This document shows positions 16,972-28,862 of a stretch of 64,000 nucleotides of DNA, piece by piece; positions within the stretch are counted from its first letter, which is position 1; each line of letters begins with the position of its first letter. Position numbers and translations under genes: made by a program. This DNA is from CAVRJC01 sp963721435 (GTDB lineage: Bacteria; Actinomycetota; Acidimicrobiia; IMCC26256; DASPTH01): NCBI GenBank assembly GCA_963721435.1, contig CAVRJC010000006.1, positions 310,001 to 374,000 of the forward strand, given 5' to 3'. The notes beneath the pieces were generated by a model. It had not been told where the DNA came from, did no database searches, and saw only the letters and a program-made list of their open reading frames with translations.

Positions 16972-17044
16972 TCGGGGAGGGGGGAATCGAACCCCCGACC
17001 TCCTGCTCCCAAAGCAGGTGCGCTCGCCGCTGCGCTACTCCCCG
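16972..17044 (-). tRNA. tRNA-Pro(TGG)
   Basis: Acceptor 17038-17044 pairs with 16973-16979. The anticodon stem CCTGC/GCAGG encloses TTTGGGA, anticodon TGG (proline codon CCA). CCA is not encoded. It is probably co-transcribed with tRNA-Gly. Confidence 0.95.
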
Positions 17045-17262
17045 TGACGGCCCAGCGTATGGGCAGGAGGCCCTGCTCGGCGACGCTCGAGCGTGGTGGG
17101 TGGGTCCCGCGCGGCACGGAGGCTTCGGAGGGTTCGGAGGGTGTTGACTGGTGCGCCGGGAGCATGACCACGCTCCGACATGCCCGGAGCGCACTGGTTG
17201 GGGCAGAATTCCCCGTCCGCTCGACCGGGACGAGGCACGACGTGGCAACCGCAGGAGACCCA

Positions 17263-17913
17263 ATGGTTCGCGTGCTGGTCGTCGATGACCATCGCATGTT
17301 CGCCGAGAGCCTCACCCGGCTCCTCGACGACGAAGACGACATCGAAGTTGCGGGGATCGCCGCGACCGTCGAGGAGGCCGAGACCGCGGCGAGGCGCTTC
17401 AGTCCCGACGTCGTGCTCCTCGACTACTGGCTCCCGGACGGCGACGGCGCGGCCGCGGTCGAAGCCGTCCGGCGCGGCAGCCCCGACGCTCGCATCGTGA
17501 TGATGTCGGCGAGCGGCGAGGACTCGCTCCTCGGGATCGCGCTGGACGTCGGCTGCTCGAGCTTCGTCACCAAGGACCGCACCGCCCAGGAGCTCGTCGA
17601 CGCCGTGCGAGTGGTGGGCGCGGGCGAGACCTGGTTCGCCCCGAGCTCGCTCGTTCGCCTGGTGCAGTCGGCGCGGGCGCCGGAGACCGGCACCGGCCCG
17701 CTCACTGCCCGCGAGCGCGAGGTCGTGCAGCTGATGGTCGACGGCATCTCCACCGCGGGCATCGCCCGTGAGCTCGGCGTGAGCGTCAACACCGTCCGCA
17801 ACCACACGCAGAGCGTGCTCCGGAAGCTGAGCGCGCACTCGCGGCTCGAAGCAGCCGCCGCGGCGGTGCGCCTCGGGTTGGCTCGCCCACCCCAACGCGT
17901 TCCCGTCACCTGA
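17263..17913 (+). CDS. NarL/LuxR-family response regulator
   Basis: A 216-residue two-domain regulator. The receiver domain has the acidic pair VVDDH at residues 7-9, phospho-acceptor Asp54 in VVLLDYWLPDG and the conserved lysine in FVTKD. The C-terminal LuxR helix-turn-helix follows as LTAREREVVQLMVDGIS...IARELGVSVNTVRNH. ATG 17263 has AGGAGA 6 bases upstream. It converges on the PAS histidine kinase at 17957, a possible partner, although the two genes are on opposite strands and pairing is only inferred. The 218 bases upstream hold a GGCTTCGGAGGGTTCGGAGGG direct-repeat stretch but no clear operator. Confidence 0.88.
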   Translation: MVRVLVVDDHRMFAESLTRLLDDEDDIEVAGIAATVEEAETAARRFSPDVVLLDYWLPDGDGAAAVEAVRRGSPDARIVMMSASGEDSLLGIALDVGCSSFVTKDRTAQELVDAVRVVGAGETWFAPSSLVRLVQSARAPETGTGPLTAREREVVQLMVDGISTAGIARELGVSVNTVRNHTQSVLRKLSAHSRLEAAAAAVRLGLARPPQRVPVT

Positions 17914-17956
17914 GCTCGTCGCGTCACTCGACGCGTCACGTGAGTGGCTCTTGCGG

Positions 17957-19060
<1,104 letters not shown>

Positions 19061-19118
19061 TGCGCGGCAACGGTACCCGGGCGATGTCGCCGGTGACGGC
19101 GGTCGCGAGGCCCACGAG

Positions 19119-19124
19119 TAGGCT
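19119..19124 (+). promoter_or_regulatory. -10 box TAGGCT for tig
   Basis: TAGGCT ends 10 bases before the tig ATG, so the 5' leader would be only a few bases long. No Shine-Dalgarno sequence is present. Confidence 0.4.
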
Positions 19125-19134
19125 GCATATCCCC

Positions 19135-20538
19135 ATGTCTCTCCAGACCTCTGTCGAACCGCTCGACGACAACAAGGTTCGCCTCCACGTCGCCGTCCCC
19201 GCAGCCGAATTCGAGCGGGCCATCGACGCCGCGTTCCGCAAGCTCGCCCACGAGGTGAAGATCGACGGCTTCCGGCCAGGGAAGGCGCCGCGGCGCATCC
19301 TCGAGGCCCGCCTCGGCACCGAGGTCGCCCGCGATCAGGCGCTGCGTGACTCGCTTCCCGAGTTCTATCTGGAAGCGATCGTCGCCGAGAGCATCGACGT
19401 CATCGCGCCGCCCGAGATCGACATCACCGCCGGCGAGGAAGAGGGCGACGTCGAGTTCGACGCGGTCGTCGAAGTGCGGCCCGAGGTCACGGTCGAGGGC
19501 TACGACGCGCTGCAGGTCGAGATCCCCGCACCCGACATCACCGACGAGATGGTCGACGCGCAGGTCGATCAGCTGCGCGAGCGCTTCGCCGACATCGAGG
19601 ACTCCGCCACGCCGCTCATCGACGGCAACTACGCGGAGATCGACATCAAGGGCTTCGTGAACGACGAAGCCGTCGAAGGCCTCACCGCCACCGACTACCT
19701 CTACGAAGTCGGCTCCGGGATGCTCGTGCCCAAGCTCGACGAGGAGCTGCGCGGCAAGAAGGCGGGCGACATCCTCAAGTTCACCGAGGAGCTCCCCGAG
19801 CGCTTCGGCGAGCGGGCCGGTGAAGAGGTCGCGTTCCAGGTGCTCGTCAAGGACGCCAAGAAGAAGGTGCTCCCCGAGGTCACCGACGAGTGGACCTGCG
19901 AGGTCAGTGAGTTCACGTCGGCCGAGGACCTGCGCGACGACGTGCGCAAGCGCCTCGACCTCTACGCGCGCATCCAGGCACAGATGCTGATGCGCGACAA
20001 GGTGATGGAAGCGGCGGCGGGGCTCGTGACCATCGACATCCCCGTCACGCTCGTGAACGCGGAGATGGAGCGTCGCCTGCACGACGTTGCGCACCGGCTC
20101 GAGGAGCAGGGGATCAACATGACGATCCCGCAGTACCTCGCCGCGATCGGCGCCGACCCGAACCAGTACATCGAAGAGCTGCGTGAGCACGCGACGCAAG
20201 GTGTGCGCGCCGACCTCGCGCTGCGCGCGGTCATCGCGCAGGAAGAGATCGCGGCCACCGACGACGAGCTCGATGCCGAGGTCGCGCGTCTCGCCGAGCA
20301 GGTCGAGGAGAAGCCCGCCAAGTTGCGGAAGGATCTCGAACGGCGTGGTGTTCTCGAGGCGGTACGCTCTGACATCGCACGAGGGAAGGCTGTGTCGTTC
20401 CTCGTCGACCACGCCACTGTCGTCGACGAAGCCGGCAATACAGTCGACATCTCGTTGCCCGAGCCGGAGCCCGCACCCACCCCCGAAGCAGACGAAGTCG
20501 AAGCAGCAGCAGCACCCGAAGAGGAGCCCCAGTCGTGA
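19135..20538 (+). CDS. tig: Trigger factor, ribosome-associated chaperone
   Basis: A 467-residue protein with all three trigger-factor domains. The N-terminal ribosome-binding domain holds the signature GFRPGKAPRRIL near residues 45-56, which corresponds to the ribosomal L23 contact loop. A central FKBP-like prolyl isomerase domain spans about 150-245 (SGMLVPKLDEELRGKKAGD), and a helical C-terminal chaperone domain follows, ending in an acidic low-complexity tail. It binds nascent chains at the tunnel exit. It is first in a tight tig-clpP-clpX cluster, an arrangement common in bacteria, with the clpP start overlapping the tig stop. Confidence 0.95.
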   Translation: MSLQTSVEPLDDNKVRLHVAVPAAEFERAIDAAFRKLAHEVKIDGFRPGKAPRRILEARLGTEVARDQALRDSLPEFYLEAIVAESIDVIAPPEIDITAGEEEGDVEFDAVVEVRPEVTVEGYDALQVEIPAPDITDEMVDAQVDQLRERFADIEDSATPLIDGNYAEIDIKGFVNDEAVEGLTATDYLYEVGSGMLVPKLDEELRGKKAGDILKFTEELPERFGERAGEEVAFQVLVKDAKKKVLPEVTDEWTCEVSEFTSAEDLRDDVRKRLDLYARIQAQMLMRDKVMEAAAGLVTIDIPVTLVNAEMERRLHDVAHRLEEQGINMTIPQYLAAIGADPNQYIEELREHATQGVRADLALRAVIAQEEIAATDDELDAEVARLAEQVEEKPAKLRKDLERRGVLEAVRSDIARGKAVSFLVDHATVVDEAGNTVDISLPEPEPAPTPEADEVEAAAAPEEEPQS

Positions 20539-21176
20539 GCGAGCCCGTCCGTAACCACATTCCCTTCCCGACTGTCATCGAGCGCGACAGCCGCGGTGTC
20601 GAGCGCAGCTACGACGTCTACTCGCGACTCCTCAAGGACCGCGTCATCTTCCTCGGCACCCCGATCGACGACACCGTGGCCAACATCATCATCGCCCAGC
20701 TGCTCCACCTCGAGAGCGAAGACGCCGACAAGGACGTCTCGATCTACATCAACTCGCCGGGCGGCGAGATCACCGGCCTGTTCGCGATCTACGACACCAT
20801 GCAGTTCATCAAGTGCGACGTCCACACCATCTGCATCGGGCAGGCGGCGTCGGCCGCCGCGGTGCTCCTCGCCGCCGGCGCGCAGGGCAAGCGCTTCATC
20901 CTCCCGCACTCGCGCGTGCTCATCCACCAGCCGCACGGTGGCGCGTCGGGTCAGGCCGTCGACATCGAGATCCAGGCCAAGGAGATCGTGCGCATGCGCG
21001 AGTCCCTCGACCAGCTGCTCGCGTACCACACCGGCCAGACGGTCGAGAAGGTCGCGAAGGACACCGACCGCGACTTCATCATGAGCGCGCTCGAGGCGAA
21101 GGAATACGGGATCGTCGACGAAGTGATCACGAGCCGTGAGCTCGCGTCGTTGCCGGTGCCGGCGGGCGTGAGCTGA
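20535..21176 (+). CDS. clpP: ATP-dependent Clp protease proteolytic subunit
   Basis: A 213-residue serine peptidase. The catalytic triad is visible as Ser106 in IGQAASAAAVLL, His131 in IHQPHGG and Asp180 in TDRDFIM. NSPGGEITGLFAIYDTM is the conserved substrate-channel segment. It forms the tetradecameric chamber that degrades proteins fed by ClpX. The GTG start at 20535 overlaps the tig stop (GTGA). Actinobacteria often have two clpP genes; only one is in this window. Confidence 0.96.
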   Translation: MSEPVRNHIPFPTVIERDSRGVERSYDVYSRLLKDRVIFLGTPIDDTVANIIIAQLLHLESEDADKDVSIYINSPGGEITGLFAIYDTMQFIKCDVHTICIGQAASAAAVLLAAGAQGKRFILPHSRVLIHQPHGGASGQAVDIEIQAKEIVRMRESLDQLLAYHTGQTVEKVAKDTDRDFIMSALEAKEYGIVDEVITSRELASLPVPAGVS

Positions 21177-21201
21177 GTTCCACCGGATCCGAGGGGGAGT
21201 C

Positions 21202-22455
21202 GTGGCCAAGTTTGGTGACGGAGGCGATCTGCTGAAGTGCTCCTTCTGCGGGAAGAGCCAGAAGCAGGTCAAGAAGCTCATCGCCGGTCCCGGCGTCTAC
21301 ATCTGCGACGAGTGCATCGATCTCTGCAACGAGATCATCGAAGAAGAGCTGTCGCAGAGCTCGGAAGTGAAGTTCGACGAGCTCCCGAAGCCGCGCGAGA
21401 TCTACGAGTACGTCAACGACTACGTGATCGGCCAGGAGCAGGCGAAGAAGATCCTCTCCGTCGCGGTCTACAACCATTACAAGCGCGTGCAGGCGAACGG
21501 CTACGGCGACCCCGACGTCGAGCTGCAGAAGTCGAACATCCTGCTGATCGGCCCCACGGGCTGCGGCAAGACGCTGCTCGCGCAGACGCTCGCGCGCCTG
21601 CTCAAGGTGCCGTTCGCGATCGCCGACGCCACCGCGCTCACGGAAGCCGGCTACGTCGGCGAAGACGTCGAGAACATCCTGCTCAAGCTGATCCAGGCGG
21701 CCGACTACGACGTCAAGAAGGCCGAGACCGGCATCATCTACATCGACGAGATCGACAAGATCGCACGCAAGGCCGAGAACCCGTCGATCACGCGCGACGT
21801 CTCCGGTGAAGGTGTGCAACAGGCGCTGCTCAAGATCCTGGAGGGCACCACCGCGTCGGTGCCACCACAGGGCGGGCGCAAGCACCCGCACCAGGAGTTC
21901 ATCCAGATCGACACCACCAACATCCTGTTCATCTGCGGGGGCGCGTTCGCCGGGATCGAGCGGATCATCGAGAGCCGCACCGGCAACCAGGGCGTCGGCT
22001 TCGGCGCCGACATCCGCCGCACCGCGGAGAAGGACGTCAGCGCCACGCTGAGCTCGGTGCTCCCCGAAGACCTCCTGCGCTTCGGGCTCATCCCGGAGTT
22101 CGTCGGTCGGCTGCCCGTGCTCAGCGCGGTGCACGCGCTCGACAAGGAAGCGCTGATCCGCATCCTCGTCGAGCCCAAGAACGCGCTGCTGAAGCAGTAC
22201 CAGAAGATCTTCCAGTTCGACGACGTCGATCTCGTGTTCACCGACGACGCGCTCGACGCGGTCGGCGACGAGGCGCTGAAGCGTGGCACGGGAGCGCGCG
22301 GGCTGCGCGCCATCCTCGAGGAGGTGCTGCTCGAGGTGATGTACGACCTCCCGAGCCGTACCGACGTCGACCGCTGCGTGATCGACCGCAGCGTCGTGCT
22401 CGACAAGGTGCATCCCACGCTCATCACCAACGACGAGGAACGCCGCAGCGCTTGA
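21202..22455 (+). CDS. clpX: ClpX, AAA+ unfoldase of the ClpXP protease
   Basis: A 417-residue protein. The N-terminal zinc-binding domain has Cys13, Cys16, Cys35 and Cys38. Walker A is GPTGCGKT at residues 117-124, Walker B is IIYIDEID at 178-185, and the ClpP-docking loop reads GVGFGA at 264-269 (IGF-type in other bacteria). It unfolds tagged substrates and passes them into ClpP. It starts at GTG 21202 after GAGGGGGAG, 25 bases behind clpP, in the same operon. Confidence 0.96.
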   Translation: MAKFGDGGDLLKCSFCGKSQKQVKKLIAGPGVYICDECIDLCNEIIEEELSQSSEVKFDELPKPREIYEYVNDYVIGQEQAKKILSVAVYNHYKRVQANGYGDPDVELQKSNILLIGPTGCGKTLLAQTLARLLKVPFAIADATALTEAGYVGEDVENILLKLIQAADYDVKKAETGIIYIDEIDKIARKAENPSITRDVSGEGVQQALLKILEGTTASVPPQGGRKHPHQEFIQIDTTNILFICGGAFAGIERIIESRTGNQGVGFGADIRRTAEKDVSATLSSVLPEDLLRFGLIPEFVGRLPVLSAVHALDKEALIRILVEPKNALLKQYQKIFQFDDVDLVFTDDALDAVGDEALKRGTGARGLRAILEEVLLEVMYDLPSRTDVDRCVIDRSVVLDKVHPTLITNDEERRSA

Positions 22456-22481
22456 CCTGACCTCCGCGGGTCGGCGATCCG

Positions 22482-22487
22482 TAAACT
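22482..22487 (+). promoter_or_regulatory. -10 box TAAACT for valS (leaderless)
   Basis: TAAACT ends 7 bases before GTG 22495, placing the expected transcription start on the start codon. No ribosome-binding site is present. Confidence 0.5.
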
Positions 22488-22494
22488 CCACCGT

Positions 22495-25078
22495 GTGACC
22501 ATTCCGGAGAAGCCGAGCCTCGACGGTCTCGAGGAGAAGTGGTCGGCGCAGTGGGATGCCGACGGCACGTACCGGTTCGACCGCACGAAGTCGCGCGACG
22601 GAGATCTACTCGATCGACACTCCGCCCCCGACGGTGAGCGGGTCGCTGCACATGGGCTCGGTGTTCGGGTACGTGCAGACCGACGCGATCGCCCGATCCC
22701 GCCGGATGCGGGGCCTCGAGGTCTTCTACCCGATGGGCTGGGACGACAACGGCCTGCCGACCGAGCGGCGGGTGCAGAACTACTACGGCGTCCGGTGCGA
22801 CCCGTCGCTGCCGTACGACGCCTTGTTCGTGGCGCCGGACAAGCCGCCGAAGCCGGCGCTCGCGATCTCGCGCCGCAACTTCGTGGAGCTCTGCGCGCAG
22901 CTCACGACCGAGGACGAGAAGGTGTTCGAGGCGTTGTGGCGCCGCGCCGGCCTGTCGGTCGACTGGTCGATGACCTACATGACCATCGGTGAGAGCGCGC
23001 AACGCGTCGCCCAGCGCGCGTTCCTGCGCAACCTCGCGCGCGGTGAGGCCTACCAGGCCGAGGCGCCCACGCTGTGGGACATCGACTTCCGCACCGCGGT
23101 CGCGCAGGCCGAGCTCGAGGATCGCGAGATCCCCGGCGCGTACCACGCGGTGAAGTTCCCGCGCGGCCGATGAGAGTGGGGCGAGCCCGGCGACATCGTG
23201 ATCGAGACCACGCGCCCCGAGCTGATCCCCGCGTGCGTGGCGCTGGTCGCACATCCCGACGATGCCCGCTACCAGCCGCTCTTCGGCACCGAGGTCACGA
23301 CGCCGCTGTTCGGCGTGAAGGTCCCGGTGCGCGCGCACCCGCTCGCCGATCCCGAGAAGGGATCCGGGATCGCGATGATCTGCACGTTCGGTGACACCGC
23401 CGACGTCACGTGGTGGCGGGAGCTCGACCTCCCGGCGCGCTCGATCGTCGGTTGGGACGGCCGGTTGCTGGCGGACGCGCCCGCGCTCGGGGGAGAGGTG
23501 TGGTCGGACGCCGCGCTCGACGCGTACGCCTCGCTCGCCGGCAAGACCGTCAAGCAGGCGCAGCAGAAGATCGTCGAGCTGCTGCGCGAGTCCGGTGATC
23601 TCGTCGGCGACCCGAAGCCGATCACCCACGCGGTGAAGTTCTACGAGAAGGGCGACCGCCCGCTCGAGATCGTCACCACCCGCCAGTGGTACCTCACGCA
23701 ATGGCGGAAGGGATCCGGATCTCGCGGCCGCGCTTCGTCGGCGTGGTGGAGAGCTCAACTGGCACCCGCCGCACATGAAGGTGCGCTACGAGCACTGGGT
23801 CGAAGGCCTCAACGGCGACTGGTTGATCAGCCGCCAGCGCTTCTTCGGCGTGCCGTTCCCGGTCTGGTACCGCCTCGACGCGCGACGGGCGACCCCGACT
23901 ACGACGCCCGCCTGATACCCACCGAGGCCGAGCTTCCGGTCGACCCGTCGAGCGACGTCCCCACTGGCTTCACGGAAGACCAGCGTGGCAAGGCGGGTGG
24001 CTTCATGGGCGACCCCGATGTCATGGACACGTGGGCCACGTCGTCGCTCACCCCGCAGATCGCGTGCGGATGGGAGGTCGACCCCGACCTCTTCGCCCGC
24101 ACGTTCCCGATGGACCTCCGGCCGCAGGGCCCCGAGATCATCCGCACGTGGTTGTTCGACACGGTGGTGCGCTCGCACCTCGAGCACGACGAGCTGCCCT
24201 GGAACGACACCACCATCAACGGATGGATCCTCGACCCCGACCGCAAGAAGATGTCGAAGAGCAAGGGCAACGATAGCGTGACGCCGATGACGTTGCTCGA
24301 GCAGTACGGGTCCGACGCAGTGCGGTACTGGGCGGTGAGCGCGCGTCCCGGCGTCGACACCGCGTTCGACGAAGGGCAGATGAAGATCGGTCGGCGGCTC
24401 TCGATCAAGCTCCTCAACGCGTCGAAGTTCGTGCTCGGCGTGATGGGTGACGACGACATCCCGGCGCCCGATGCGATCAGAGTGCCGCTCGATCAGTCGT
24501 TGCTCGAGCACCTGCACGCCCTGATCGGCGACGCGACGCGCGCGTTCGACGGCTACGACTACGCGCGCGCGCTCGAGCTCACCGAGCGGTTCTTCTGGAG
24601 CTTCTGTGACGACTACCTCGAGCTGGTGAAGCAGCGCGCGTACGGCGCGATGGGGCACGAGCCGGCGCGCTCGGCGCAGGCCACACTGGCGTTCACGCTC
24701 GACGCGTTGTTGCGGCTGTTCGCGCCGCACCTTCCGTTCGTCACCGAGGAAGTGTGGTCGTGGTGGCGGACCGGTTCCGTGCACCATGCCGCGTGGCCGT
24801 CGGTCGGGGAGCTGCCGGCGATCTCGACGCCCGGACGCGTCTTCGAGCTCGCTGCCGACACGCTCGGCGCGATCCGCAAGGAGAAGAGCACCGCGCAACG
24901 GTCGATGCGCACCGAGGTCACGAGCCTCGTGGTGCGCGCGCCCGCGGACGAGCTCGCGTCGCTCGACGCCGCGGTCGACGACCTGCGCGAGGCCGGCTGC
25001 GTCGTCGGCGCGGTGGAGCTCGTCGCCGGTGACGAATTCGCGGTCGAGGTCGACCTGGTCGCGCCCGAGCCTGCGTAG
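22495..25078 (+). CDS. valS: Valine--tRNA ligase, reading frame broken at several points
   Basis: The coding trace runs over about 860 residues: start GTG 22495 (PEKPSLDGLEEKW), the HIGH-type motif in SGSLHMGSVFGY near 22640, the editing domain, then KKMSKSKGN near 24245 and a short C-terminal domain ending VDLVAPEP. Frame changes are needed near 22600, 23170, 23710-23730 and 23880; the segments between them (for example HPPHMKVRYEHW and ISRQRFFGVPFPVW) are well-conserved valyl-tRNA synthetase sequence. The enzyme is essential and no second copy is visible, so sequencing indels are the likely cause. It charges tRNA-Val with editing of threonine. The stop shares a base with the folC start. Confidence 0.85.
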
Positions 25079-26391
25079 TGGACGCGTCCCAGATCCGGGC
25101 GTGGCTCGACAGCCACGTGAATCTCGAGCGCCTCGTCGGCGTCCCGAGCGGCTCGAACCGCCGGATGGCCCCCGAGCCGCTGTCGCGGATGCAGAAGCTG
25201 GTCGAGCTGCTGGGCTCGCCCCAGCTCCAGTACCCGGCCATCCACATCACCGGCACCAACGGCAAGACGTCGGCGGCGAGGGTCACGACCGCGCTCCTCG
25301 TGACCGCGGGGCTCTCGGTCGGCACCGACACCAGCCCGTACCTGGAGCGGTTCAACGAGCGCATCTCCTGGAACGGGGAGCCCATCCCCGACGACGACCT
25401 CGACCGCATCCTCCTGGGCATCGCCGACGTCGAGCTGGTGCTCGACGACCGGCCCAGCTACTTCGAGATCATCAACGCCGCCGCCCTGGAGTGGTTCGCC
25501 GACGTGGCGGTCGACGTCGCGGTCATCGAGGTGGGCCTCGGGGGCAGCTGGGACTCCACCAACGTGGTCGACGGCCAGGTCGCCGTGGTGACCAACGTCG
25601 AGCTCGACCACGTCGAGTACCTGGGTCCCTCGCGCGCGGGGATCGCGGAGGAGAAGGCCGGGATCGTGAAGCCGGGCGCAACGCTCGTGCTCGGCGAGAC
25701 CGACCCCGAGCTCGCGCCGATCTTCGCCGCGCGGGGGCCGGAGCGCATCGTGCTGCGCGACCGCGACTTCGGTGTGCGCGCGAACGAGGTCGCGGTCGGA
25801 GGCCGTCTCGTCGAGCTGTTCACTCCGTACGCGACCTACACCGACGTGTTCCTGCCGCTGCACGGCGCGCATCAGGCCGACAACGCGGCAGCGGCGCTCG
25901 CTGCGGCCGAGTGCTTCCTCGACCGCGCGCTCGGCGACGACATCGTCGAGGCCGCGTTCGCATCCGTGCAGTCGCCCGGTCGCCTCGAAGTCGTCGGTCA
26001 CAACCCCCTCGTCGTGATCGACGGCACCAAGAACGTCGCCGGAGCGCGCGCGGTGCGCGCCGCGCTCGCGGAAGAGTTTCCGCAGACCGCGCGCACGTGG
26101 GTGATCGGTGTGCTCCAGCAGAAGGACGCGCGCGAGATGCTCGACGCGCTCGGCGTGACTGCGGACGACACGGTGATCGCGTGCCGGCCGGAGCTCCCGC
26201 GCGCACGCGAGCCGCGCGAAGTTGCCGATGCCGCGCGCGCGCTCGGGGTCCCGCCCGAGCGGGCGCATGTGGTCGATCGAGTGGCCGACGCGGTCGACGC
26301 CGCCATCGAGTCGACGCCCACCGACGGACAGGTCGTCGTCGCGGGCTCGTTGTACGTCGCCGGTCCGGCCCGCGCGCACCTCGTCAGGTAA
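25078..26391 (+). CDS. folC: Bifunctional folylpolyglutamate synthase/dihydrofolate synthase
   Basis: A 437-residue Mur-ligase-family enzyme. ITGTNGKTSAAR is the ATP P-loop near residue 60, TSPYLERFNERI the folate-loop region, and EVGLGGSWDSTN the Mg-binding segment. It adds glutamate to dihydropteroate and folates. The C-terminal domain motif normally read as D-x-x-H-N appears as IDGTKN near residue 320, an uncommon change of the histidine to lysine. The GTG start overlaps the valS stop by one base, a gene order frequently seen in Gram-positive bacteria. Confidence 0.88.
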   Translation: MDASQIRAWLDSHVNLERLVGVPSGSNRRMAPEPLSRMQKLVELLGSPQLQYPAIHITGTNGKTSAARVTTALLVTAGLSVGTDTSPYLERFNERISWNGEPIPDDDLDRILLGIADVELVLDDRPSYFEIINAAALEWFADVAVDVAVIEVGLGGSWDSTNVVDGQVAVVTNVELDHVEYLGPSRAGIAEEKAGIVKPGATLVLGETDPELAPIFAARGPERIVLRDRDFGVRANEVAVGGRLVELFTPYATYTDVFLPLHGAHQADNAAAALAAAECFLDRALGDDIVEAAFASVQSPGRLEVVGHNPLVVIDGTKNVAGARAVRAALAEEFPQTARTWVIGVLQQKDAREMLDALGVTADDTVIACRPELPRAREPREVADAARALGVPPERAHVVDRVADAVDAAIESTPTDGQVVVAGSLYVAGPARAHLVR

Positions 26392-26394
26392 CTT
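26389..26394 (+). promoter_or_regulatory. -10 box TAACTT for ndk (leaderless)
   Basis: TAACTT overlaps the folC stop codon and ends 7 bases before ATG 26402. This allows ndk to have its own leaderless transcript. Confidence 0.42.
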
Positions 26395-26401
26395 CCCGCG
26401 C

Positions 26402-26836
26402 ATGAGTACTCGAACCCTTGTCCTGTGCAAGCCCGACGCGGTCGAGCGCCGCCTCGTCGGCGAGATCGTCGGCCGGCTCGAGCGCAAGCAGCTCACCATC
26501 GTCGCCATGGAGCTCCGCACACTCGACGCCGAGACCGCGGGCCGTCACTACGACGAGCACCGCGAGAAGCCGTTCTTCGGCGACCTCGTGTCGTTCATCA
26601 CGCGCGGCCCACTTGTCGCGATGGTGGTCGAAGGCGGCGAAGGGACGTGGCAGGTCGTGCGCAACCTGATGGGGGTCACGAACCCGAAGGATGCCGCGCC
26701 CGGCACCATCCGGGGCGATCTGGCCCTCGAGCTCACCGAGAACCTCGTGCACGGCTCCGACGGCCCCGAATCCGCCGCGCGCGAGATCGCGATCTTCTTC
26801 CCCAGCCTGATTGCTCCGTCAACGCCGGAGCGCTGA
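26402..26836 (+). CDS. ndk: Nucleoside diphosphate kinase
   Basis: A 144-residue NDP kinase. The N-terminal TLVLCKPDAVERRLVGEI is the ATP-site lysine segment, MVVEGGEGTWQVVRNLMG precedes the ribose-contact region, and the active-site histidine is in ENLVHGSDGPESAAREI. It equilibrates nucleoside triphosphates using ATP. Length and motifs match the family exactly. It lies 10 bases after folC and is followed by about 110 bases containing the mreB promoter region. Confidence 0.95.
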   Translation: MSTRTLVLCKPDAVERRLVGEIVGRLERKQLTIVAMELRTLDAETAGRHYDEHREKPFFGDLVSFITRGPLVAMVVEGGEGTWQVVRNLMGVTNPKDAAPGTIRGDLALELTENLVHGSDGPESAAREIAIFFPSLIAPSTPER

Positions 26837-26905
26837 GACAGCTCCGTTCATCCCCGGCGTTTCGCTCGCTCGCGCGACGACCGGCATGCCGCGCGACGAC
26901 CCGGC

Positions 26906-26911
26906 TAGCCT
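26906..26911 (+). promoter_or_regulatory. -10 box TAGCCT upstream of mreB
   Basis: TAGCCT lies 35 bases before GTG 26947. Unlike several other starts here, this one has a ribosome-binding-like CTGGAGCG in between, so a short leader is expected. Confidence 0.35.
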
Positions 26912-26946
26912 GTGCGGCATCCGAGCACCGTCTGGAGCGCGTCCCT

Positions 26947-27984
<1,038 letters not shown>

Positions 27985-28012
27985 CCGCGCCTCTCCCGGC
28001 GCCGACTTCTCC

Positions 28013-28862
28013 GTGGTTGTCCATCGACAGGGCCGTCGTCGGCGGATCTCGCTCATTCTCATCGTGGTCACGTCACTGGCGTTGATCTCGCTGGACCAGA
28101 GCGGTGCGGGAGTGGTCTCGACCGCCCGGACCGCCGCCCAGAACGTGGTGGCGCCCATCCAGAACCTCGCCGACGACGCCATCGAACCCGTGACCAACTT
28201 CTTCGACAGCCTCGGGCGGGCCAACGAGCTGGAGTCGGAGAACGCGAAGCTGCGCCGCCAGCTCGCGGCGGCGCAGGGCGCGGTCGCCGCGGGTCAGGCG
28301 GCGACCCGGCAGCTCGACGAGATCAAGGGCCTCCTCGATCTCCCGCAGATCGCCGACTACGACGGGATCGTCGCATCGGTCGTCGACGGCTCCTCCGACA
28401 ACTTCTCGCGCGTCCTGGTGCTCGACAAGGGCAGTGACTCCGGGATCGCGATCGACATGCCCGTCGTCGTCACCGGCGGCGCGCTCATCGGGCGGGTCGT
28501 CCAGGTGTCGAAGACCCGGTCGACGGTCCTGCGCCTCGACGACCCGCAGTTCGGTGTCGCGGTGCAGCTGCTGCGCCCGGACGCGGTCGGGCCGACCGGG
28601 TTCGCGCGCGGCCAACGCTCCAGCACATTGCTCTCGTTGTCGACGCTCGACTCGGCTGAGACACTCACCAAGGGTGAGCTCGCGGTGACACAAGGCTCGG
28701 CCAACTCGCTCTTCCCGAAGGGTCTCGCGGTCGGCACGGTGACGCGCAACGTCAGCGCGGCCACCGCGACCGCAACAGCAGGGGCAGTTGAAGCCGGTCG
28801 CGGACCTCGACCGTCTCGATCTCGTGAAGGTGCTCCGCTACTCGCCGCCACCCGCGCCGTGA
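28013..28862 (+). CDS. mreC: Rod shape-determining protein MreC, frame broken near 28780
   Basis: A basic N-terminus and one membrane helix (ISLILIVVTSLALISL) are followed by a coiled-coil stretch rich in E and R (about residues 65-100) and the beta-rich MreC core with RVLVLDKGSDSGI and MPVVVTGGALIGRVV. Near 28770-28790, in a CAGCAG-rich segment, the frame must shift for the typical end LKPVADLDRLDLVKVLRY and the stop at 28862. It scaffolds MreB, MreD and PBP2 in the envelope. Its stop overlaps the mreD GTG, as expected for an intact operon, so the break is probably an indel error. Confidence 0.82.

Noticed and set aside
22495..25078. Calling valS a true pseudogene.
   Set aside because: All catalytic motifs and domain order are present and the enzyme is essential; several indels in GC runs are better explained by sequence errors.
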